Notes under the pieces: generated by a model
The model's database searches: none
What the model saw: only the letters and a program-made list of their open reading frames with translations
Told to the model about the DNA's origin: nothing
Translations under genes and position numbers: made by a program
Source of the DNA: Desulfobacteraceae bacterium
GTDB taxonomy: Bacteria; Desulfobacterota; Desulfobacteria; Desulfobacterales; ETH-SRB1
Length of the DNA: 10,449 bases
Assembly: GCA_030638305.1 (NCBI GenBank)
Contig: DAOWEW010000217.1
Location: 1 to 10,449, forward strand
Direction: 5' to 3'
Part shown: in pieces, positions 5,501 through 10,449 of the stretch
Layout of the letters: each line of letters begins with the position of its first letter
Numbering within the stretch: the stretch's first letter is position 1

Positions 5501-6814
5501 ATGGTAACATTTGAATCTTTGATTTCACGTAAGAGTAAAATCGCTGTTGTTGGTCTGGGATATGTCGGGCTTCCCCTGGCTGTTCATCTTTCAAAGCACT
5601 TTGAAGTAGTTGGCTATGATCTTAAATCTGACAGGATTAAAGAACTTGAATCAGGCCATGACCGAACGCTGGAGGTCTCTGAAGAAGATTTGAGTAAATC
5701 TGAAATATTTTTCACAAGCGATAAAAAAAAACTGTCCTCATGCAGCCTTATTATTGTTGCGGTACCTACACCGATTGACGAGCATAGAATCCCGGATTTA
5801 AGACCTTTGATTGGAGCTTCAAAAGAGGTTGGGGAAAATATGATTAAAGGATCATGTATTGTTTTTGAATCCACGGTTTATCCCGGCGCTACGGAAGAAA
5901 TTTGTGTTCCTATTCTGGAGCGGGAATCAGGCTTTATGTCTGGAAAAGATTTTACAGTTGGTTATTCTCCGGAAAGAATAAATCCCGGCGACAAGAAGCA
6001 CACTCTTGAAAGTATCGTTAAAGTGGTTTCAGGCTCGGATGAAGAAACAGCGGATCTTTTGTCTGATGTTTATGGTACAGTAGTAAAGGCAGGGATTCAC
6101 AAGGTGAATTCCATAAAAGTAGCAGAAGCAGCTAAAGTTATCGAGAATACGCAAAGAGATTTAAATATAGCACTTATGAATGAACTTTCCATGATTTTTA
6201 ATAAAATTGGAATAGATACATTAGAAGTTCTTAAAGCTGCAGGAACAAAATGGAACTTTCTTCCATTCAGACCAGGCCTGGTTGGTGGACACTGCATAGG
6301 GGTTGATCCATATTATTTGACTTTCAAAGCCGAATCTTTAGGATACCGTCCCGAAATGATATTGGCAGGTAGAAGAATTAATGACGGCATGGGTAAATAC
6401 GTTGCAGGACAGGCTATAAAGTTGCTCATCAAAGCGGGTAAGCAGGTGCGAGGTGCAAAAATTGCGATACTGGGGTTTACCTTTAAGGAAGATGTGCCTG
6501 ACTTGAGAAATACAAAAGTAATTACAATTATAAATGAGCTTAAGGACTACGGGGTGGAAGTTTCTGTGCATGATCCGCTGGCAGAAGCGAGCGAGGCCAA
6601 AATGTATTACAACCTTGAACTACAGCAGGATATTCAAAAGCTTGCAGGGGTTGATGGAGTTATTGTGGCTGTTATTCATAAATTATACAGAGATATCGGT
6701 CTTTCGAAAATTGCTGGTTTGTGTACAAACGGGGTGCCGCTTGTAATGGATTTAAAGAGCGCTTTCAGTATTGCTGAAGCAAAGAAACTCGGTATTAACT
6801 ACTGGAGGTTTTAA
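5501..6814 (+). CDS. Nucleotide-sugar dehydrogenase, TviB/WbpO type (UDP-N-acetylhexosamine 6-dehydrogenase)
   Basis: The enzyme oxidises C6 of a UDP-sugar twice with NAD to give a uronic acid for surface polysaccharide. The N-terminal Rossmann motif is VGLGYVGLPLA (17-27). VPTPID (88-93), YSPERINPG (155-163) and the catalytic GGHCIGVDPYYL (262-273, Cys265) follow. The C-terminal domain has LGFTFKEDVPDLRN (324-337). YSPERINPGD, and a catalytic Cys followed by IGVDPYYL, are typical of the WbpO/TviB/VipA branch that uses UDP-GlcNAc or UDP-GalNAc; plain UDP-glucose dehydrogenases differ here. Length 437 is near normal. GGAGA at 5489-5493 lies 7 nt before the ATG. No glycosyltransferase or epimerase gene is adjacent, so the polysaccharide it serves is not known. 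The exact substrate is an inference. Confidence 0.92.
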   Translation: MVTFESLISRKSKIAVVGLGYVGLPLAVHLSKHFEVVGYDLKSDRIKELESGHDRTLEVSEEDLSKSEIFFTSDKKKLSSCSLIIVAVPTPIDEHRIPDLRPLIGASKEVGENMIKGSCIVFESTVYPGATEEICVPILERESGFMSGKDFTVGYSPERINPGDKKHTLESIVKVVSGSDEETADLLSDVYGTVVKAGIHKVNSIKVAEAAKVIENTQRDLNIALMNELSMIFNKIGIDTLEVLKAAGTKWNFLPFRPGLVGGHCIGVDPYYLTFKAESLGYRPEMILAGRRINDGMGKYVAGQAIKLLIKAGKQVRGAKIAILGFTFKEDVPDLRNTKVITIINELKDYGVEVSVHDPLAEASEAKMYYNLELQQDIQKLAGVDGVIVAVIHKLYRDIGLSKIAGLCTNGVPLVMDLKSAFSIAEAKKLGINYWRF

Positions 6815-6848
6815 GGATCTGAGTTTATTCAACTGGCAGAGCCCGGAT

Positions 6849-6888
6849 GAACTCTGACCACGCCCAAAGGACGTGGTTTTCTGAGTTC
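6849..6888 (+). terminator. Rho-independent terminator after the sugar dehydrogenase gene
   Basis: CCACG (6858-6862) pairs with CGTGG (6872-6876), and CC/GG closes an AAA loop after one C-A mismatch. TTTT follows at 6877-6880. An outer GAACTC (6849-6854) / GAGTTC (6883-6888) pair extends the structure. It lies between convergent genes and fits termination of the plus-strand transcript. Confidence 0.65.
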
Positions 6889-6924
6889 AAATCTCAAAAC
6901 ATTGAGCAGTTGAGTTAATATGTT

Positions 6925-7320
6925 TTATCGTTTTGAGAATTGGAAACGGGCCCTTGCTCCCTTTTGGCCGTATTTCTTTCTTTCTTTGACCCTTGCATCA
7001 CGTTTAACAAAACCGGCTTTCTTTAGGATTTGTCTTAGATCAGGATCCATATCAATAAGGGCTTTGGTAATGCCATGTCTGATAGCACCGGCCTGGCATG
7101 CAATACCTCCGCCCAATACACGCACTTTTATATCATATGATCCAACGGTATTTGTAAGGACAAGTGGCTGCATCATAGTCATTTGTGCCGACTGAATCAG
7201 GAAATAATCGTTTACGGAACGATTATTAATGATAATTTCGCCTTTACCTGGTTTTAACCAGGTTCTTGCTATTGCTGTCTTTCGTTTTCCGGTAGCGTAA
7301 TAAATATTATCTTTATTCAT
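6925..7320 (-). CDS. rpsI: 30S ribosomal protein S9
   Basis: S9 (uS9) is a small-subunit head protein whose basic C-terminal tail reaches the P-site tRNA. The 131-residue product shows [21 protein letters not shown] near the start, [15 protein letters not shown] in the centre, and the tail [14 protein letters not shown] with its typical terminal Lys-Arg. The start at 7320 (MNKDNIYY) is chosen over an in-frame ATG 21 bases upstream: family members begin just before YATGKRK, and GGGGAC lies a few bases before this ATG. It follows rplM by 28 bp in the usual L13-S9 order and is surely co-transcribed. Confidence 0.97.
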   Translation of the reverse strand: MNKDNIYYATGKRKTAIARTWLKPGKGEIIINNRSVNDYFLIQSAQMTMMQPLVLTNTVGSYDIKVRVLGGGIACQAGAIRHGITKALIDMDPDLRQILKKAGFVKRDARVKERKKYGQKGARARFQFSKR

Positions 7321-7348
7321 ATTGTCCCCAGTATTAGTCACAAATTAA

Positions 7349-7783
7349 TTATAGCGCCATAATTTCAAGCTGTTGAGCTACGTGAGGATGCTTGTCTCCT
7401 GCATAGACTTTTAACTTTTTGAATAACTTTTTTCCAAGCCTGTTTTTTGGAAGCATCCCCTTAACAGCGAAACGAATGAGATCTTCAGGACTTTTTTCCA
7501 AGAGTTTTTTGGCGGTAATAGTCTTGAGCCCACCCATATACCCACTGTGTCTATAATAACATTTCTTGTCAATCTTTTTGCCTGTAAGGGTAATTTTGTC
7601 CGCATTTATAACAACAACCCAGTCTCCGGTGTCTGCATGTGGAGTAAACAAAGGGTTATGTTTGCCTCTAAGCCGGGATGCTATTAATGTTGACAGTCTG
7701 CCAAGTATAGCTCCTTCTGCATTTACAATACACCATTTATTTTTGTTGTCAGATTGCTTTGCGCTATATGTATATTTTTTCAC
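7349..7783 (-). CDS. rplM: 50S ribosomal protein L13
   Basis: L13 (uL13) is an early-assembling large-subunit protein. The 144-residue product has the family landmarks: [20 protein letters not shown] (17-36), [17 protein letters not shown] (38-54), [27 protein letters not shown], and [21 protein letters not shown] near the end. Start is GTG at 7783, with AGGAG at 7797-7793 nine bases upstream. The product [10 protein letters not shown] agrees with L13 of related bacteria. An ATG-CAG-TGA minigene at 7788-7780 sits between the ribosome site and the GTG. First gene of the L13-S9 operon; ribosomal mRNAs of this pair are often autoregulated. Confidence 0.97.
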   Translation of the reverse strand: MKKYTYSAKQSDNKNKWCIVNAEGAILGRLSTLIASRLRGKHNPLFTPHADTGDWVVVINADKITLTGKKIDKKCYYRHSGYMGGLKTITAKKLLEKSPEDLIRFAVKGMLPKNRLGKKLFKKLKVYAGDKHPHVAQQLEIMAL

Positions 7784-7788
7784 TGCAT
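7780..7788 (-). other. Two-codon minigene (ATG CAG TGA) overlapping the rplM start
   Basis: ATG at 7788 lies 4 nt after AGGAG and is followed by CAG and TGA. The TGA overlaps the rplM GTG (GTGA). Ribosomes starting at the ATG would release after two codons; the arrangement may be chance or a brake on L13 synthesis. Confidence 0.35.
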
Positions 7789-7818
7789 TAGACTCCTGTT
7801 TTGTAAATAAAAAGAAAA

Positions 7819-7847
7819 TTAATAAATATTTTATTGATGAATGTCAA
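7819..7847 (-). promoter_or_regulatory. Sigma-70 promoter of the rplM-rpsI operon
   Basis: On the minus strand TTGACA (7847-7842) and TATTAA (7824-7819) are separated by 17 nt, in a strongly AT-rich stretch about 35 bp before the rplM start codon. Confidence 0.7.
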
Positions 7848-7928
7848 GAAAAAAACAATTATTTTTACCAGAGATCAAATTATTTGACTATTAACTTGCC
7901 ATTCGTTTTAAAAAATGGGAATTTCTAT

Positions 7929-8060
7929 TTATAAAATACGGCGGTTAAAGCCACTTTGACCCGGATATCGGTCAATAATGGCATTTGGAATATTGGCCTT
8001 ATAGAAAAAGCGTGAAACTTCAGAATGTAAAACAGGTTGGTGATAAAAAAGATTAGACAT
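7929..8060 (-). pseudogene. Short reading frame resembling the N-terminus of RsmH (16S rRNA m4C1402 methyltransferase), probable remnant
   Basis: The 43-codon frame starts MSNLFYHQPVLHSEV and ends IIDRYPGQSGFNRRIL before TAA. RsmH proteins begin with an H-x-PVL-x-x-EV motif, and at about the same distance have (V/I)D-x-x-x-G-x-G-G-H-x-x-x-IL, the SAM-binding glycine motif. Spacing here is nearly identical to E. coli RsmH, but the third Gly and the His are replaced (Ser, Phe). A full RsmH has about 310 residues. No continuation is visible after the stop. The resemblance is short and may be chance. The frame diverges from the ATPase gene and covers that gene's ribosome-site region. Confidence 0.28.
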
Positions 8061-8075
8061 CAGGAGCTGATTGTA

Positions 8076-9851
8076 ATGAAATTTCCATACGGTATATCTG
8101 ATTTTAAAGCGATTACAACGCAAGGTTATTTTTATTGTGACAGAACAGATAAAATTCCATTGCTTGAAGATTCAAAGTCTCAATTATTTATACGCCCAAG
8201 AAGGTTTGGAAAAAGCCTTGTTCTCTCCATGCTGGAAAATTATTATGATGTTGCAAAAGCAGATGAATTTGATGAAATCTTTGGCAATCTTGCAATCGGC
8301 AAAAACCCCACAGAATTACGAAACTCCTATTTTATTTTAAGGTGGGATTTTTCATGTATTGATACAACTGGCAGTATAAAGGAAATAAAGCAGGCATTAT
8401 ACGATCATATTAATTTCTGCATAAAAGGTTTTTTACTGTATTACCGGGATTATAATTTACCTGAGGTAGAAGTAGACAGGAACAATTGCATTAATTCTAT
8501 AAATTCCTTGATCAGTTCTGTGCGCATGGCTCCATATCCGATATATCTTCTTATTGACGAGTACGACAATTTCGCGAATACCATAATGATGGGAGTGCAG
8601 AATAAAAAAGTTAGATATAATGCTCTGGTTCATGATGAAGGCGTTCTCAGGACTCTGTTTAAGGCAATTAAATCTTCCACCTCCGGCTCCATGTTTGATC
8701 GAGTATTTATAACAGGTGTTTCTCCTGTTGTTTTAAGTGATATTACAAGCGGCTATAATATCGCTAAAGATATTTATTTTAAGCCTAAATTTAATGATTT
8801 ATGCGGATTCAAACAAAACGAGGTGCGCGGAGTTATTGAACAAATTGTGGCTGAATGCGATTTTGACACAAAAAAAACAGACGATGCTCTTGCTTTAATG
8901 AAAACATACTATAATGGATATCTTTTTGCGTTAGGCCTGGATGAATATATTTACAATCCAACATTATGCCTTTATTTTTTTGAGCAGTTCCGGGAAATAT
9001 GCAGTTATCCGCGCAAGATGCTTGATTCCAATCTGGCAGTGGATGAATCCAAACTGGAATATATCGCGGCAATTCCCATGGGCAGAAATATTCTTCTTTC
9101 TATGATGCAAAAAAATTATCAAGTAACGGTTGAAGATATTTCAGACAGGTTTGGTGTCAGGGAAATGCTGTCAGACAACTCAAAGGATAATACTTTTCTG
9201 GCTTCATTCCTTTATTATTTTGGTGTGCTGACTCTGGCAGGTGAAAATCCTGAAGGTGATGTGATTTTAAAAGTTCCGAATCTGGTAATACAGAGCCTGT
9301 ATGTGGAACGGGTTCAAAAAATGCTTTTACCTGAGCCGGGTGACAGAGATGATGGTAAATTTGCAGCAAAACAGGTTTACCAGAAAGGCAATATGCAACA
9401 CTTGTGCGATTTTGTGGAAAATCGTTATTTTACTGTGTTTAAAAACCGTGATTACAGATGGGCAAATGAATTGACCTTAAAGACCGCATTTTTAACCCTT
9501 CTCTATAATGACATTTTATACGTAATGGACTCTGAACCCGAGATTGACCGCAGATATGCGGATCTGACCATGATTATCAGGCCGGATAAAAAACACTTTA
9601 AAATCTTTGATGTTCTGATTGAGTTCAAGTTCGTAAGATTAAAAGACGCAGGAATAACGGGAGAGCAGGCCAAACAATTGCCCACAGATGAATTATACAG
9701 CATACCGGAGATAAAAAAGGCGCTTGAAGAGGGCGAAAAGCAGGTAACCCTGTATGGTAAAGAACTTGATGATAAATACGGCAACCTGCATCTGAAAAAA
9801 TTTGTGGTAACATCTCTTGGTTTTGAAAGGGTTTGTTTTAAAAAGATATAG
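8076..9851 (+). CDS. AAA-ATPase-like / PD-(D/E)XK nuclease fusion protein (DUF1703 type), 591 residues
   Basis: The N-terminal half matches the AAA-ATPase_like family (PF09820 type): MKFPYGISDFKAI, GYFYCDRT, the P-loop region FIRPRRFGKS (38-47), Walker B YLLIDEYDNF (157-166) and the sensor-like FITGVSPV (211-218). The C-terminal part matches the PD-(D/E)XK nuclease superfamily 9: YADLTMIIRP (494-503, Asp496) followed by VLIEFKFVR (513-521) with Glu516 and Lys518, so the nuclease core looks intact. These proteins occur in many copies in some bacteria and archaea; their function is not established. The start at 8076 is chosen because AGGAG (8062-8066) lies 9 nt upstream; 13 more codons are open back to 8037. 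It is a single-gene unit, full length, without frameshift, and adjoins fragmentary sequence on both sides, which suggests horizontal acquisition. Confidence 0.88.
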   Translation: MKFPYGISDFKAITTQGYFYCDRTDKIPLLEDSKSQLFIRPRRFGKSLVLSMLENYYDVAKADEFDEIFGNLAIGKNPTELRNSYFILRWDFSCIDTTGSIKEIKQALYDHINFCIKGFLLYYRDYNLPEVEVDRNNCINSINSLISSVRMAPYPIYLLIDEYDNFANTIMMGVQNKKVRYNALVHDEGVLRTLFKAIKSSTSGSMFDRVFITGVSPVVLSDITSGYNIAKDIYFKPKFNDLCGFKQNEVRGVIEQIVAECDFDTKKTDDALALMKTYYNGYLFALGLDEYIYNPTLCLYFFEQFREICSYPRKMLDSNLAVDESKLEYIAAIPMGRNILLSMMQKNYQVTVEDISDRFGVREMLSDNSKDNTFLASFLYYFGVLTLAGENPEGDVILKVPNLVIQSLYVERVQKMLLPEPGDRDDGKFAAKQVYQKGNMQHLCDFVENRYFTVFKNRDYRWANELTLKTAFLTLLYNDILYVMDSEPEIDRRYADLTMIIRPDKKHFKIFDVLIEFKFVRLKDAGITGEQAKQLPTDELYSIPEIKKALEEGEKQVTLYGKELDDKYGNLHLKKFVVTSLGFERVCFKKI

Positions 9852-9922
9852 ATTTTCAGGCATTCTTCATAAACAGCAAAAACGAAAAACGCCATGGCTT
9901 CTGGTGTCAGGTTAATCATCTG

Positions 9923-10027
9923 CTATTTTTTCAGCAGAATTCTGAATCCTGCCTGCTCAAAATGATGATCTATTATGAATATTTCGGTAGTCCCTACAAA
10001 ACAATGCGGGTCAATGATTTCAAAAAG
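9923..10027 (-). other. Unassigned reverse-strand open stretch, possible gene remnant
   Basis: A 34-codon open stretch without a start reads FEIIDPHCFVGTTEIFIIDH, then HFEQAGFRILLKK, to TAG at 9925-9923. Two codons later an ATG (9919) opens MINLTPEAMAFFVFAVYEE, which runs into the antisense of the ATPase gene. I recognise no family. It may be the 3' end of a gene cut by the repeat element at 10045-10159. Apart from this, 9852-10044 shows nothing I can name. Confidence 0.2.
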
Positions 10028-10044
10028 TTACATAATATTAAAAG

Positions 10045-10159
10045 ATGAACGTCCAACATCGAACATCGAATGATGAAATCGCTTCGCTCTGCCAGTTAAT
10101 AAATTGACAGAATACATTATTCAAAATTCAAAATTCGAAGTTGGACGTTCGATGTTCAT
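10045..10159. repeat. Inverted-repeat (MITE-like) element with GAACGTCCAAC arms
   Basis: GAACGTCCAAC (10047-10057) pairs with GTTGGACGTTC (10140-10150), and GAACATCGAA (10061-10070) pairs with TTCGATGTTC (10148-10157). The outermost ATGAAC and GTTCAT also pair. The arms consist of reshuffled blocks of one short motif (GAACRTCSAA). The right arm also has the tandem CAAAATTCAAAATTC. The interior codes for nothing recognisable. Confidence 0.7.
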
Positions 10160-10176
10160 TCTTTTCGGTAAACCTT

Positions 10177-10213
10177 GGGTAAAACTAAACATAGAGGGAA
10201 AAATCCCCTTAGG
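10177..10213. repeat. Candidate terminal inverted repeat of a Tn3-family transposon
   Basis: Reading inward (plus strand) the sequence starts GGGTAAAACTAAACAT, passes GAGGGAAAAATCC and ends CCTTAGG, about 37 bp. Tn3-family ends are about 38 bp, begin GGGG, have an A-rich core after GG and end near TAAG; this segment follows that layout. It lies 29 bp beyond the transposase stop codon, as in Tn3 elements. The partner end is outside the window. Confidence 0.45.
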
Positions 10214-10242
10214 CTTTATAATCCAACCATAATCACTTGATA

Positions 10243-10449
10243 TTAAACTATTTGCAGGCCAATCAGGTCGTCAATGCTGAATTCAAGGGCATCTGTCAGG
10301 TATTCGTATGAAAAGTTGTATTCCCCCTGCATATTTATATGTTGCCACGTGATAACCGATCCGTTCTTGATGATATCAATGATATGCTTCTTTTCCTCCT
10401 TTGTTTCCGCATTAAAAATCAGCTGAGACAGATATAGATAATTCCAACA
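10243..10449 (-). CDS. tnpA: Tn3-family transposase, C-terminal 68 residues (5' part beyond the window)
   Basis: Tn3-type transposases (about 950-1000 residues, DDE catalysis) mobilise the element by replicative transposition. The visible end reads CWNYLYLSQLIFNAETKEEK, then HIIDIIKNGSVITWQHINMQ and GEYNFSYEYL. WNYLYL, the glycine before S-V-(V/I)-T-W-(Q/R)-H-(I/V)-N, and GEYDFS-like are the hallmark C-terminal motifs of the Tn3 transposase domain. The frame is open from the window edge to TAA at 10245-10243. The catalytic residues lie outside the window, so activity cannot be judged. A candidate terminal repeat follows at 10177-10213. Confidence 0.85.
   Translation of the reverse strand, partial: CWNYLYLSQLIFNAETKEEKKHIIDIIKNGSVITWQHINMQGEYNFSYEYLTDALEFSIDDLIGLQIV

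Noticed and set aside
7321..7341. Earlier start for rpsI adding seven residues
   Set aside because: S9 proteins begin close to YATGKRK, and GGGGAC is placed for the ATG at 7320.
8037..8075. Earlier start for the ATPase-nuclease
   Set aside because: The ATG at 8037 has no ribosome site, whereas AGGAG is well placed for 8076 and family members begin close to that Met.
9503..9919. 138-codon minus-strand frame at the end of the ATPase gene
   Set aside because: Most of it is antisense to the conserved nuclease domain; only the first 20 or so codons lie in free sequence and match nothing I know.

Overview
The window is a stretch of AT-rich bacterial chromosome. Core housekeeping genes are interrupted by small mobile or repeat-derived pieces. 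The proteins look like those of a Gram-negative, lipoprotein-bearing bacterium. The gene mix (PEP synthase, ArgJ, a TviB/WbpO-type sugar-nucleotide dehydrogenase, rplM-rpsI, a DUF1703-type ATPase/nuclease, fragments of four-helix-bundle elements) suits Desulfobacterota (sulfate-reducer type). That placement is an inference from general resemblance and was not tested by any search.

Left part (1-2414): the 3' half of phosphoenolpyruvate synthase is followed closely by a tiny lipoprotein gene. A gene-poor gap follows, with a perfect 13-bp hairpin and, on the minus strand, a 34-nt sequence that looks like a decayed group II intron domain V. Next comes a compact MazE/MazF-type toxin-antitoxin operon with a near-consensus sigma-70 promoter, three ATACTATT-type repeats (candidate operator) and a run of nine G in the leader.

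Middle part (2415-6924), all on the plus strand: a TPR lipoprotein and argJ lie 29 bp apart. A 180-bp repeat cassette follows: heptamer arrays in inverted orientation around a truncated four-helix-bundle (23S intervening-sequence protein) reading frame. The cassette runs directly into the start codon of an RluF/RsuA-type pseudouridine synthase, so that gene has no Shine-Dalgarno of its own, but the truncated frame ends in an ATGA overlap with it. A UDP-N-acetylhexosamine dehydrogenase and a terminator hairpin close this block.

Right part (6925-10449): the ribosomal protein operon rplM-rpsI lies on the minus strand, with a good promoter and a two-codon minigene overlapping the rplM GTG start. 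A divergent 43-codon reading frame resembling the start of RsmH comes next, then a complete AAA-ATPase-like/PD-(D/E)XK (DUF1703 type) gene on the plus strand. The last 600 bp is a mobile-element boundary: unassigned reverse-strand fragments, an inverted-repeat element of the GAACGTCCAAC type, a candidate Tn3-type terminal repeat, and the C-terminus of a Tn3-family transposase running off the right edge.

No complete new multi-gene system is visible. The most unusual items are the repeat cassette fused to the pseudouridine synthase start, the toxin-antitoxin leader, the intron relic and the Tn3 edge.
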